From assembly GCA_002973575.1 (NCBI GenBank), contig PVEQ01000011.1, positions 43,617 to 107,616 on the forward strand: 64,000 bases of DNA. Direction: 5' to 3'. Both the position numbers and the translations under genes were made by a program. Within the stretch, counting starts at the first letter, position 1. Each line of letters opens with the position of its first letter. This document shows positions 9,577 through 17,612 of the stretch, in pieces. The stretch is from Sediminibacterium magnilacihabitans. Lineage in GTDB: Bacteria; Bacteroidota; Bacteroidia; Chitinophagales; Chitinophagaceae. Below the pieces are notes generated by a model. That model was given only the letters and a program-made list of their open reading frames with translations, did not search any database and was not told the origin of the DNA.

Positions 9577-11688
9577 TTAATTCAGTTCTATCGTTACCAG
9601 TTGTCCTTTTGCGATCATTTGTCCGGCTGCAATGGATTGGGTAGTTACTTTCCCTCTTCCATTCGCTTTTATTTTCAAACCCATGTTCTCACAGAGGTAT
9701 ACCACATCTTTCAGTCCCATCCCTTTCAACTGCGGCATCAATTTTTCGTCAACGGTTCTGGATTGCATCACCGCTCCCATACTCTTGCCACCGAAATCAA
9801 CCCACTCGTTCACACTCTCGGGAGTATCTTTATAAGGTATCTTCAAGGTTCTCGCCACACAGGCCATCTCTTGTTTTAAACCAGTATAATTAAAGCTGCT
9901 GCTGTCATTTTTCTTCCATTCGTTTTCTTTTTTAACAGGCTGCCGCACATAACTGCTGTACAACCTGTCTGCTATCTCTTTGAACACCGGCGCTGCTACC
10001 GAAGCGCCATGGTGAAACAATGCATGCGGCTTGTTCTTAATCACTACTATGCAGGTAAACTGCGGGTCACCGGCAGGGAAATAGCCTGCAAATGATGACT
10101 GGTATATCTGATCTGCATACCCCCTGTTGTTATCAGCCATCAGCGCTGTACCTGTTTTCCCGGCCACTGCATAAGGTGTGTTCTTGAAAACGCCCGCCGC
10201 CGTTCCTGCTGTGCAAACGCCTTCGAGACAGGATTTCAGTTCTTGCAGGGTTTGATCGCTGCATATCTTTTCTTCCACTACTACCGGTTCAACACTGCGC
10301 AGCAATAAGCCTTCTTCTTTGATGGCGCTTACGAGATAAGGCTTCATCATTTTACCACCGTTGGCTACTGCGTTGTACAACACCAGGGTTTGGAGCGGAC
10401 TTACCAACAGGTTATAACCGAAAGCCATCCAGGGTAATGTAGTAGGCCCCCAGTACCTGCTGCCGGGTTTGTAGATCACCGGTCTTTTTTCACCCGCCAG
10501 GTCAATACCGGTAATAGTATCAACCCGCATTCTTTTCAGGTGGCGGATGAACTGGCTGGGCGCAGATCCAAAACCTGCAAGGGTAAGTTTTGCCATACCT
10601 ACATTCGAGCTGAGTTCAAAGGCGCGCTTCACCGTTACTTCTCCCGGCGGATGCTCTTCACTGTCGAACACCGTTTGACCTGCAACTTTCCAGTTCCCCT
10701 GCTCGAGGTTCACCATTTGATTCAAAGAAACTTTTCTGTCTTCCAGCAAAGCCATCAGCGTGGCCAGCTTAAAAGTTGATCCTGGCTCCGAGGGCGTGAT
10801 GGCATAATTGAAATCTTCCCAATAACTACCATCACTGCGCTTGCCCAGGTTGGCAATGGCTTTGATCTTGCCCGTTTTCGTTTCCATCACAATAGCGCAA
10901 CCATGTTCCGCTTCGTTCTTCACCAACATGCGCATTAATGCATTCTCCGCTACTTCCTGTATGAAAACATCTATCGTGCTTACAATATCCTTACCGGTCT
11001 CAGGCTCTACTTCATAGTTATCATTCACCGGCACATTCACACCACCTGCTATGGAGCGCACCAGTTGTTTGCCATTCCTTCCTTTGAGCACACTGTCGTA
11101 GGTCATTTCCAATCCTACCTTGTTCGAGTCACGCGCCAGACCGATCGTTCTGAACGCCAGCATCTGGTAGGGGTTGAGCCGTATGGTGCGTTCACTGGCA
11201 ATCATACCGCTCTTGTATTTGCCCTGCCTGAACAGCGGAAAACTGCGCAGGGTCTGGTATTGCCTGAAGGATATTTTTTTCTTCAGGGGGAAATAAGCGC
11301 TGCTCTCACGATAGCCTTGCTTCAGCAATTGCTTGTATTCACCGGCCGACATATCTCCGAAGAGATTGGATAAACAATAACTCAAAGAGTCTATATTCTC
11401 GCGAAAACGCTGACCATTCTTTTCGCGAAGGGCTGCCACCCTGAAATCCATATAGATGTCGAATTGCGGAATGCTGGTGCTCAGCATTTGCCCGTCTTCA
11501 CTATAAATGGTTCCGCGCTCCGCATCTATCTCTACTATTTTCTGGTGCAGACTGTCGCTCATGCTGCGCCAGTATTTTCCCTGCACCTGCTGGATGTACA
11601 CCGCTTTGGCAAACACTGCGATACATACCACTACCACCAGTATATAACAGAGGTAGACTCTCCATAGTATGTCGCGTTTTACTTCCAT
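9577..11688 (-). CDS. ftsI: Septal transpeptidase FtsI (PBP3) with C-terminal PASTA domain
   Basis: FtsI is a class B penicillin-binding protein that crosslinks septal peptidoglycan with FtsW. The 703 residues comprise one membrane anchor (about 11-30), a dimerisation domain and the transpeptidase domain with SxxK at S304-T-F-K307 (active serine S304), SSN at 360-362 and KTG at 511-513. A single PASTA domain occupies about the last 60 residues (from KLMPQLKGMGLKDV). Proteobacterial FtsI lacks PASTA; it is frequent in Bacteroidota and Gram-positive class B PBPs. Hairpin repeat copy 4 follows its start on the ftsL side. Confidence 0.95.
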   Translation of the reverse strand: MEVKRDILWRVYLCYILVVVVCIAVFAKAVYIQQVQGKYWRSMSDSLHQKIVEIDAERGTIYSEDGQMLSTSIPQFDIYMDFRVAALREKNGQRFRENIDSLSYCLSNLFGDMSAGEYKQLLKQGYRESSAYFPLKKKISFRQYQTLRSFPLFRQGKYKSGMIASERTIRLNPYQMLAFRTIGLARDSNKVGLEMTYDSVLKGRNGKQLVRSIAGGVNVPVNDNYEVEPETGKDIVSTIDVFIQEVAENALMRMLVKNEAEHGCAIVMETKTGKIKAIANLGKRSDGSYWEDFNYAITPSEPGSTFKLATLMALLEDRKVSLNQMVNLEQGNWKVAGQTVFDSEEHPPGEVTVKRAFELSSNVGMAKLTLAGFGSAPSQFIRHLKRMRVDTITGIDLAGEKRPVIYKPGSRYWGPTTLPWMAFGYNLLVSPLQTLVLYNAVANGGKMMKPYLVSAIKEEGLLLRSVEPVVVEEKICSDQTLQELKSCLEGVCTAGTAAGVFKNTPYAVAGKTGTALMADNNRGYADQIYQSSFAGYFPAGDPQFTCIVVIKNKPHALFHHGASVAAPVFKEIADRLYSSYVRQPVKKENEWKKNDSSSFNYTGLKQEMACVARTLKIPYKDTPESVNEWVDFGGKSMGAVMQSRTVDEKLMPQLKGMGLKDVVYLCENMGLKIKANGRGKVTTQSIAAGQMIAKGQLVTIELN

Positions 11689-11698
11689 CGTTTTGTAT

Positions 11699-11777
11699 CG
11701 TCATCCTGAGCGAGCGAAGCGAGTCGAAGGAGCTGCTGAATGCTTCGTGAGGCCCCTCGGCTACGCTCGGGGTGACG
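11699..11777 (+). repeat. Hairpin repeat element A, copy 4
   Basis: A full single copy, long arm first, ending CTCGGGGTGACG. It fills almost the whole gap between the ftsI start and the ftsL stop. The loop sequence differs from that of the other copies while the arms are conserved. Confidence 0.9.
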
Positions 11778-11788
11778 TTTTTTTATAT

Positions 11789-12109
11789 TTACTTTTCTGC
11801 TTTTAATCGTTGCGGCATTTCCCTCACTACTTTCAAACCCAATGGCTCAGCCGCTTTCACCACCTGTTCTTCTTCACTTCTGTACATCACTTCACTCTTG
11901 ATCGTTTTGTATTCGTATTGCAGTTCTTTCAGTTCACTGGCGGTGCTGTTGATCTTGCGCATGGTTCTGTCTGCCAGGTGACCGTTTGCGATGTATGCTA
12001 CAGCCAATACCGACAAGAACAGGAAGAAGGGAATATTCTTCGTGATCCACTGGTAATTCAATAACCCTTTGAAGGGGTTCTTGTTGGCAATATTGTTCGT
12101 TTTTTCCAT
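11789..12109 (-). CDS. ftsL: FtsL-like cell division protein
   Basis: This small bitopic protein (106 residues) lies between rsmH and ftsI, the usual ftsL slot. It has a cytoplasmic N-terminus of about 25 residues, one membrane segment (about 27-45, IPFFLFLSVLAVAYIANG), then a heptad-like region (INSTASELKELQYEYKTIKSEV) that would form the coiled coil pairing with FtsB/DivIC-type partners. FtsL sequences are poorly conserved, so the call rests on position and architecture. Hairpin repeats flank it on both sides. Confidence 0.8.
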   Translation of the reverse strand: MEKTNNIANKNPFKGLLNYQWITKNIPFFLFLSVLAVAYIANGHLADRTMRKINSTASELKELQYEYKTIKSEVMYRSEEEQVVKAAEPLGLKVVREMPQRLKAEK

Positions 12110-12122
12110 GTTTCATTCTTAT

Positions 12123-12202
12123 CGTCATCCTGAGCGAGCGAAGCGAGTCGAAGGACCTGCTTGAAAGCTCGGTCAGCTCCCTCGACTACGCTCGGGATGA
12201 CG
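12123..12202 (+). repeat. Hairpin repeat element A, copy 5
   Basis: A full copy, long arm first, between the ftsL start and the rsmH stop. The short arm has one change (CTCGACTACGCTCGGG instead of CTCGGCTACGCTCGGG). Confidence 0.9.
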
Positions 12203-12209
12203 TTCTATT

Positions 12210-13115
12210 TTATACTCGCTCCGCCACTCTTAACTTCGCACTCCTGCTCCTACTGTTTCTTTTCAACTCTTCATCATTTGCAGTGATTGGTTTTTTAGTA
12301 ATCACTTTCAGCACTTCTTCCTTCACCACAGGCAATAGCGGGTTATCGGGCGTTTCATCGAAACTTCCCTGGCGGAAAAAATTCTTCACCATCCTGTCTT
12401 CTATGGAATGAAAAGTGATGATGGCTACACGGCCACCCGGTTTCAACACAGCAGGGACCTGCTGTAACATTTCCTGTAATGCACCCATTTCGTCGTTCAC
12501 TTCCATCCGGAGAGCCTGGAATACCTGCGCCAGGTACTTATTGGGATTTCCCTTTACTACCGGAGCGATCAGTGATTTGAACTGTTCAATAGTGGCAACA
12601 TGCAAATGATTTCTTTGTTGTACGATCTGGCGCGCCAGTGTTTTGGCATTCGACACTTCACCGTATTGCTCAAACAATTTGTGCAGCCGTTGCTCAGTGT
12701 AGGTGCGAATAATATCAGCAGCAGATACTTGCTGCCGCCTGTCCATACGCATATCGAGCGGACCGGCAAAGCGCGTTGAAAAGCCGCGGTCGCCTTCGTC
12801 GAACTGGTGACTGCTCACACCCAGGTCGGCCAGCACACCATCTACTGCAGTCACTTTATGCAATCGCAAAAAACGTTGCAGGTGACGAAAATTCTGCGGC
12901 ACAAAAACCACGCGTTCATCGTTCGAAATATTTCGCTGCGCATCTGCATCCTGGTCAAACGCAAACAATTTCCCGTTTTCGTTCAACTGTTCCAGGATAC
13001 CCCTGCTATGCCCACCGCCGCCAAACGTACAGTCGACATAAATCCCTTCGGGGTTGATACGCAACCCTTCCATGGTTTCATGATACAACACTGGAATGTG
13101 ATAATCGCTTTTCAT
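12210..13115 (-). CDS. rsmH: 16S rRNA (cytosine-1402-N4)-methyltransferase RsmH
   Basis: RsmH (MraW) uses SAM to methylate N4 of C1402 in 16S rRNA, tuning the ribosomal P site. The 301 residues begin with HIPVLYHETMEGL, then the SAM-binding VDCTFGGGGHSRGIL, DGVLADLGVSSHQFD, and the C-terminal TFHSIEDRMVKNFFR, all family-typical. It is the second gene of the dcw cluster after mraZ, with hairpin repeats before and after it. Confidence 0.97.
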   Translation of the reverse strand: MKSDYHIPVLYHETMEGLRINPEGIYVDCTFGGGGHSRGILEQLNENGKLFAFDQDADAQRNISNDERVVFVPQNFRHLQRFLRLHKVTAVDGVLADLGVSSHQFDEGDRGFSTRFAGPLDMRMDRRQQVSAADIIRTYTEQRLHKLFEQYGEVSNAKTLARQIVQQRNHLHVATIEQFKSLIAPVVKGNPNKYLAQVFQALRMEVNDEMGALQEMLQQVPAVLKPGGRVAIITFHSIEDRMVKNFFRQGSFDETPDNPLLPVVKEEVLKVITKKPITANDEELKRNSRSRSAKLRVAERV

Positions 13116-13128
13116 AATTAATTCTGAT

Positions 13129-13208
13129 CGTCATCCCGAGCGTAGCCGAGGGACCTGCCCGAACCTTCAAGCAGCTCCTTCGACTCGCTTCGCTCGCTCA
13201 GGATGACG
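13129..13208 (-). repeat. Hairpin repeat element A, copy 6
   Basis: A full copy, short arm first (CGTCATCCCGAGCGTAGC), between the rsmH start and the mraZ stop. Its loop (CCCGAACCTTCAAGCAG) nearly matches the loops of copies 2 and 8, which share this orientation. Confidence 0.9.
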
Positions 13209-13222
13209 TGCATATGGAGCCA

Positions 13223-13672
13223 TTATTTAATTTCCTTCATCACGTCGTGAGCCAGATCACTGAATCCTTCCGGAGAAAAATCCTCAAAGAGCTGTTTGTA
13301 CTTACCTGCATCCCAGATCTCAAACCGGTCAAGGGCCGCGGCCAGGACAATATCCTTGCTCAGGCCGGCGAACTCCTTCAGCGAAGCGGGTAGCAACATA
13401 CGGCCGGCGCTATCGAGCTCCACCTCTGTTGCTCCGCCCAGGAACTGACGACGGAATTGGCGTACCTTGGGATCGAAATCATTCAACTGGCTGATCTTGG
13501 CAATGATCAATTCCCAACTTTTGAGCGGGTACAGCGTGAGGCATTTTTCGAAACCACGGCTGATGATGAAACGCCCTTCCCCCTCCGGTAACTGTTTTTT
13601 CAGTCCGCCGGGAAGCAGGAAGCGACCTTTCGCATCTACCGTAGCCTCATATTCGCCGTGAAAACCGTTCAT
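13223..13672 (-). CDS. mraZ: Transcriptional regulator MraZ
   Basis: MraZ is a DNA-binding regulator with two AbrB-like beta domains that controls its own dcw operon by binding short direct repeats in the promoter. The frame is open further upstream, but I chose the ATG giving MNGFHGEYEATVDAKGRF because MraZ proteins start with this motif. That gives 149 residues, the usual size. The two half-domains are visible as DAKGRFLLPGGLK (near 15) and DSAGRMLLPASLKEF (near 90). A phased GTG repeat array immediately upstream is a good candidate for its binding site. Confidence 0.93.
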   Translation of the reverse strand: MNGFHGEYEATVDAKGRFLLPGGLKKQLPEGEGRFIISRGFEKCLTLYPLKSWELIIAKISQLNDFDPKVRQFRRQFLGGATEVELDSAGRMLLPASLKEFAGLSKDIVLAAALDRFEIWDAGKYKQLFEDFSPEGFSDLAHDVMKEIK

Positions 13673-13689
13673 TTGTTGATAAATATTAC

Positions 13690-13731
13690 CAAGATTACCA
13701 CTTGTTGACACAAAATAACACTTTTTCCCAC
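13690..13731 (-). promoter_or_regulatory. mraZ/dcw promoter with phased MraZ-box array
   Basis: On the minus strand, four GTGnn units (GTGGG, GTGTT, GTGTC, GTGGT) start exactly 10 bp apart across 13731-13697, each preceded by an A/T-rich spacer. MraZ of other bacteria binds short G-rich direct repeats with 10-bp spacing, so this is a likely operator. TAATCTTG at 13697-13690 is one base off the Bacteroidota -7 consensus TAnnTTTG and sits 17 nt before the mraZ ATG. Binding would therefore cover the promoter upstream of the -7 box. Confidence 0.6.
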
Positions 13732-13759
13732 TTTTAGCGAAAAAATGGGACATTTGTAT

Positions 13760-13768
13760 TTATCCACA
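13760..13768 (+). promoter_or_regulatory. Single consensus DnaA box upstream of mraZ
   Basis: TTATCCACA matches the 9-mer DnaA box exactly and lies about 90 bp upstream of the mraZ ATG. One such match is expected by chance in a window of this size about half the time, so its function is uncertain. Confidence 0.25.
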
Positions 13769-13841
13769 AAAAGCATAAGCCCCAAAGGCTTACAGGCGTT
13801 GAATTTGCTCGATTTTCGGGCATTTCACCCCTGCGCAAACT

Positions 13842-13870
13842 GTGAATTAGTGTGAATAACCGGTGAATTA
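13842..13870 (+). promoter_or_regulatory. Three phased GTGAATNA direct repeats upstream of queA
   Basis: GTGAATTA (13842), GTGAATAA (13852) and GTGAATTA (13863) are spaced 10 and 11 bp apart on the plus strand, so they lie on one face of the helix about 40-70 bp before the queA ATG. The factor is unknown. The spacing resembles that of the MraZ-box array on the opposite side of the same divergent gap. No clear TAnnTTTG box was found for queA. Confidence 0.35.
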
Positions 13871-13911
13871 CCGCCTCTTTTATGTGATTAACCTCATCAG
13901 GACCACGTTTT

Positions 13912-15138
13912 ATGCATCCAAAAGCATTGTCCATACTGGATTTTACCTATACCCTGCCGGATGACCGCATCGCCCGATTCCCGCTGGAAGCGCGTGACCA
14001 GAGCCGGCTCCTGGTATACCGTGGCGGCCAGATCAGTGAAACGGTTTATGCTTCACTGGCCGGGGAATTGCCCGGGGGCAGTCTGCTGGTCTTCAACAAC
14101 ACCAAAGTGGTGGAGGCACGCCTGCTGTTTCAGAAAAATACCGGTAGTATCATAGAGATATTCTGCCTGGAGCCGCACGAGCAGTATCCCGATATTACTT
14201 CAGCCATGCTGGAGAAAGGAAAAGTGTGGTGGAAATGCCTGGTAGGCGGCGCAAAAAAATGGAAAGAACCGGTGCTGCACAAAGCACTCAGTGACTCTGG
14301 TATTGTTTTATCGGCAAAAAAAATTGAGCAGCGAGCCGATCATTATATCATTGAATTGAGCTGGAGCGATGAAACGCTTTCATTTGCAGAATTGTTGCAC
14401 ATGGCAGGCGCATTGCCTTTGCCTCCCTATCTGAACCGGGCTGCGGAAGAAAGCGATAAAGAACGTTACCAAACCATCTATGCCAGGTACGATGGTTCTG
14501 TAGCAGCGCCCACTGCCGGCCTGCATTTTACAGATGCGGTATTTGCGTCGCTCTCGCAAAAAAACATCCGTCACGAATTCGTTACGTTGCATGTAGGAGC
14601 TGGTACTTTCAAACCCGTGAAATCGGCCACCATGGAAGAACACGATATGCACGCTGAATTCATTGATGTGCCTCTATCTGTGATCGAAAAATTATTGCAA
14701 CAATGGCCTGATACCATTGTTCCTGTAGGTACTACTTCTCTGCGAACCATTGAAAGTCTTTATTGGTTAGGAGTGAAAACGATATTGCATCCGGATATAC
14801 AACCAGCTGCGTTGCATCTTACCCAATGGGAGCCTTACCAGTTGAAGCATGAAGCTATCAGTCCATCACTTGCTTTACAATCTTTGATCAATTGGATGCA
14901 ACAACATCAATTGCAAAAGTTGTTGACCAAAACACAGATCATCATGGCGCCCGGCTACCAACTAAAAATAGCCAAGGGACTTATCACCAATTTTCATCAG
15001 CCGCAGTCTACATTGCTATTGCTTGTTGCAGCTATTGTAGGAGATGATTGGAAGCGCATATACAACTATGCATTGGAGCATGGGTTCAGGTTCTTAAGCT
15101 ATGGCGATGGATGTTTGTTGATGTCAGACATTGTTTAA
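13912..15138 (+). CDS. queA: S-adenosylmethionine:tRNA ribosyltransferase-isomerase QueA
   Basis: QueA transfers and isomerises the ribosyl group of SAM onto preQ1-modified tRNA to give epoxyqueuosine. The family signatures are clear: FNNTKVVEARL, AAPTAGLHFT, HVGAGTFKPV and a C-terminal GLITNFHQPQSTLLLLV. At 408 residues it is longer than the roughly 350 of E. coli QueA, which fits my recollection of Bacteroidota homologues. It is divergent from mraZ. Its last 15 bp overlap the 3' end of the convergent sensor kinase gene. Confidence 0.95.
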   Translation: MHPKALSILDFTYTLPDDRIARFPLEARDQSRLLVYRGGQISETVYASLAGELPGGSLLVFNNTKVVEARLLFQKNTGSIIEIFCLEPHEQYPDITSAMLEKGKVWWKCLVGGAKKWKEPVLHKALSDSGIVLSAKKIEQRADHYIIELSWSDETLSFAELLHMAGALPLPPYLNRAAEESDKERYQTIYARYDGSVAAPTAGLHFTDAVFASLSQKNIRHEFVTLHVGAGTFKPVKSATMEEHDMHAEFIDVPLSVIEKLLQQWPDTIVPVGTTSLRTIESLYWLGVKTILHPDIQPAALHLTQWEPYQLKHEAISPSLALQSLINWMQQHQLQKLLTKTQIIMAPGYQLKIAKGLITNFHQPQSTLLLLVAAIVGDDWKRIYNYALEHGFRFLSYGDGCLLMSDIV

Positions 15139-16452
15139 CGGCATCTCAATAGTAAAACTACTTCCCTGTCCTACTACACTTTCTACTTTGATCTTTCCTT
15201 TGTGCCCATCAATCACGGTTTTCACATAGTTCATACCGAGGCCAAATCCTTTTACGTTGTGCAGGTTACCGGTATGCGCGCGATAGAATTTTTCGAAAAT
15301 ACGTTTGAGCGTTTCTTTACTCATACCAATGCCATTGTCTTCAATCCTGATCACCAGGTAATTGGTTGTACTATGGGTAGATATTTTGATTTGCAGTTTT
15401 TCTTTTGAATACTTGATGGCATTGTCTACCAGGTTGGAGATCATATTGGTGAAATGCACTTCATCGGCCAACACCAGGTCGTTCTTTGCGTTGAGCAACA
15501 AACTGGATGCGCCTTGTTTCTCTTCCAGTTGCAGCTGGTAGTTGTCCATCGTGCGCCGGATGATCTCGTGCACATGCAGTTGACTCAGGTGGAGGTTCAG
15601 TTCCTGCCTTTCTGAAATAGCGGCCTGCAGTATGGTTTCCACGTGTTTGTTCATCCGCCTGTTCTCTTCTTTGATGATGCCGCTGAAATACTGCATCTTA
15701 TCGGGATCGCGTTGTACTTTTTCATTTCTCAATGCATCCACCGCCAGTGAAATGGTAGCCAGCGGCGTTTTGAATTCGTGCGTCATGTTGTTGATGAAAT
15801 CACTCTTGATCTCACTCAGTTTTTTCTGATTGAGCAGGGTCTTCACTGTTACATAAAATGCAGCGATGATCACGATCATGAACAATGCAGCGCCAAACAC
15901 TACCCATCGTTGCGATTTCCATACCTGGTATTTGAAACCGGGGAATACAATCACCAGATGTTCGAAAGAAGCCAGTCCTTCCATATCCGTTCCACTATCC
16001 GGGATGATGGGAACAATCAATTGCCGGTTATTAATTGTATCATCGCTTTCCTTTTCAAAATTAGTCGTTCCCATTTCGAAATCGGCATTGCTATTCAGCA
16101 CAGCAAACTCGAACCTGGTATTCTTGATCTCTTCAATATCAAATGCCCTGTTTAGCCGGTTGGTTACATCCTGGAGAGAGAACTTTTCTTTGATAGTCAA
16201 CGGTCTCGGCACATACAACGGGAATTCGGAACCTAAGCGCATTCCGCCCCTACGTTGGGGGCGTATGCTCTGGCCACCATATACTACTTTACTCATATCA
16301 TTGGCCACTGTAGCTGCTACTTCATTTAGCTTGGTAAGCAATTGTGCTTCTCGCAGTTGCAAGAGGTTACGCAGCCAGGATACCTGCAGCCAGATCAATC
16401 CGAAGAGCGACAGGGTAATGAGTATGATGATGACCGGGAAAGTTTTTTTCAT
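15124..16452 (-). CDS. Two-component sensor histidine kinase
   Basis: This membrane sensor kinase of 442 residues has membrane segments at about 5-25 and 184-204 flanking a sensor region of about 155 residues, no evident HAMP domain, a HisKA domain with the phospho-accepting His at about 225 (NNMTHEFKTPLATI) and a HATPase_c domain (NLVDNAIKYS, RIEDNGIGM, KGFGLGMNYVK). The signal it senses cannot be read from sequence. No response regulator gene lies next to it, so it is an orphan within this window. Its promoter seems to place transcription start at the ATG. Confidence 0.93.
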   Translation of the reverse strand: MKKTFPVIIILITLSLFGLIWLQVSWLRNLLQLREAQLLTKLNEVAATVANDMSKVVYGGQSIRPQRRGGMRLGSEFPLYVPRPLTIKEKFSLQDVTNRLNRAFDIEEIKNTRFEFAVLNSNADFEMGTTNFEKESDDTINNRQLIVPIIPDSGTDMEGLASFEHLVIVFPGFKYQVWKSQRWVVFGAALFMIVIIAAFYVTVKTLLNQKKLSEIKSDFINNMTHEFKTPLATISLAVDALRNEKVQRDPDKMQYFSGIIKEENRRMNKHVETILQAAISERQELNLHLSQLHVHEIIRRTMDNYQLQLEEKQGASSLLLNAKNDLVLADEVHFTNMISNLVDNAIKYSKEKLQIKISTHSTTNYLVIRIEDNGIGMSKETLKRIFEKFYRAHTGNLHNVKGFGLGMNYVKTVIDGHKGKIKVESVVGQGSSFTIEMPLNNV

Positions 16453-16457
16453 TGCAG

Positions 16458-16465
16458 CAAATATA
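16458..16465 (-). promoter_or_regulatory. -7 box of the sensor kinase gene
   Basis: TATATTTG fits the Bacteroidota -7 consensus TAnnTTTG and ends exactly 5 nt before the kinase ATG. Transcription would then start at or next to the start codon, giving a leaderless mRNA. Confidence 0.5.
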
Positions 16466-16505
16466 ACAGGATCAGGGTTTATGTAAAATGTTGTAACTTT
16501 TCCTT

Positions 16506-17057
16506 ATGACTTCTCCCACGCCCGGTATATTGTTGATCTCAGACCCTTTTTTGAAGGACCCTAATTTTACCCGAACGGTGGTATTGCTTTGCGAGCACCA
16601 GGACGAAGGCAGTTTCGGATTCGTGCTCAATAAAACCCTCGATGCCAAACTGGAGGATGTGGTCAAAGAAGCGGAGGGACTTGATCTTCCGCTTTACGAA
16701 GGTGGCCCTGTTCAGAAAAACACCCTGCATTTCCTGCATCGCCAGCCGGGTCTTATACCGGGCGGAACAGAAGTGATCAAAGGCGTGTATTGGGGTGGGG
16801 ATTTTGAAGAAGTGCTGGGACAGCTGCGGGAAGGCAGTTTAGATACGGATGATATCCGTTTTTTCATTGGCTACAGCGGCTGGAGCGCCGGGCAATTGAA
16901 TGATGAACTGGAACAAAAAACATGGATCACGCGGCAGGCGAATTTGAATTTGGTTTTCCATCATGATAAAGACCTGGTATGGCAGGAGGCCCTCAAAGAG
17001 CTGGGCGGCGAATACCGGCAAATGATCAATTACCCCATCGATCCTCAATTAAATTAA
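16506..17057 (+). CDS. YqgE/AlgH family protein
   Basis: A 183-residue member of the YqgE/AlgH (DUF179) family, whose molecular role is not settled. Typical features are the opening PTPGILLISDPFLKDPNFTRTVVLLCEH, the LYEGGPVQ motif and FIGYSGWSAGQL. It is divergent from the sensor kinase. TAACTTTT (one mismatch to the -7 consensus) lies 4 nt before its ATG. Two CTTAAG palindromes follow it. Confidence 0.93.
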   Translation: MTSPTPGILLISDPFLKDPNFTRTVVLLCEHQDEGSFGFVLNKTLDAKLEDVVKEAEGLDLPLYEGGPVQKNTLHFLHRQPGLIPGGTEVIKGVYWGGDFEEVLGQLREGSLDTDDIRFFIGYSGWSAGQLNDELEQKTWITRQANLNLVFHHDKDLVWQEALKELGGEYRQMINYPIDPQLN

Positions 17058-17060
17058 AAT

Positions 17061-17134
17061 GCCTGGGGCTTAAGCCCCAGGCAAAGATTTGAATAATGAT
17101 TTTTATTTTGCCCTGGGCTTAAGCCCAGGGCAAA
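17061..17134. terminator. Two CTTAAG palindromes between convergent genes
   Basis: Two perfect inverted repeats lie at 17061-17082 (22 bp) and 17107-17134 (28 bp), both with the core GGGCTTAAGCCC or GGGGCTTAAGCCCC and no loop. They lie between the ends of yqgE (17057) and the lysine-rich gene (17171), so one or both could terminate transcription from either side. They belong to the same family as the copies at 17514-17582 and 21267-21312. Confidence 0.6.
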
Positions 17135-17170
17135 GAGGCAAAGAAGCAAATTGAATAATAATTTTATTTA

Positions 17171-17413
17171 TTATTTGTTCCCTTTTTTCTCGCTCTTTTC
17201 ATCTTTATCGTGCTTGTGATGCTTTTTCATATCCTCTTTCTTGTCTTCTTTTTTATCCTCTTTCATATCTTTCTTCCACTCTTTTTTGTCCTTCATCTTG
17301 TCTTTTTTCCATTCTTTCTTCTCTTGTTTAGGAGTTTCTTTTTTACCTTCCTGTGCCATTACCGGAACAACAAAAAAAGCGGCCAGAACTGTTAATGCAA
17401 AAAGTTTTTTCAT
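17171..17413 (-). CDS. Small secreted lysine/glutamate/aspartate-rich protein
   Basis: An 80-residue protein with a clear signal peptide (MKKLFALTVLAAFFVVPVMA, cleavage before QEG). The mature part is almost entirely Lys, Glu and Asp, with repeated KKEWKKDMK and KEDKKED units and a few His near the end (KKHHKHDKDEK). The mature chain would be extremely polar and disordered, and would sit in the periplasm or outside the cell. I recognise no family; an ion- or polymer-binding role would be a guess. Both opposite-strand frames are open only because the sequence is low-complexity. The signal peptide supports this strand. Confidence 0.7.
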   Translation of the reverse strand: MKKLFALTVLAAFFVVPVMAQEGKKETPKQEKKEWKKDKMKDKKEWKKDMKEDKKEDKKEDMKKHHKHDKDEKSEKKGNK

Positions 17414-17513
17414 GGTACAATCGTTTTAAGGGTTTAATTAAGACGCTTAAATTACCCTTTCAAAATCTCCTTTCAAACCAGATTTATTTGAATTAGGCTT
17501 TTTTTAACAGAAA

Positions 17514-17582
17514 GCCCAGGGCTTAAGCCCTGGGCAAAATTAAATGATCATTTTATTTTTGCTCCTGGCTTAAGCCAGGGGC
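17514..17582. terminator. Two CTTAAG palindromes downstream of atpDC
   Basis: One perfect 22-bp palindrome (17514-17535, core AGGGCTTAAGCCCT) and one with a single mismatch (17561-17582, core CTGGCTTAAGCCAG) lie within 100 bp past the atpC stop. They are placed to end the atpD-atpC transcript. Confidence 0.55.
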
Positions 17583-17612
17583 AATGAATTAGATTATTAA
17601 TGAAAGATTACA

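Noticed and set aside
17210..17429. Plus-strand hydrophobic frames opposite the lysine-rich gene
   Set aside because: They are the reverse complement of Lys/Glu repeats, which reads as Phe/Leu/Ser-rich sequence. The minus-strand frame has a proper signal peptide and start.
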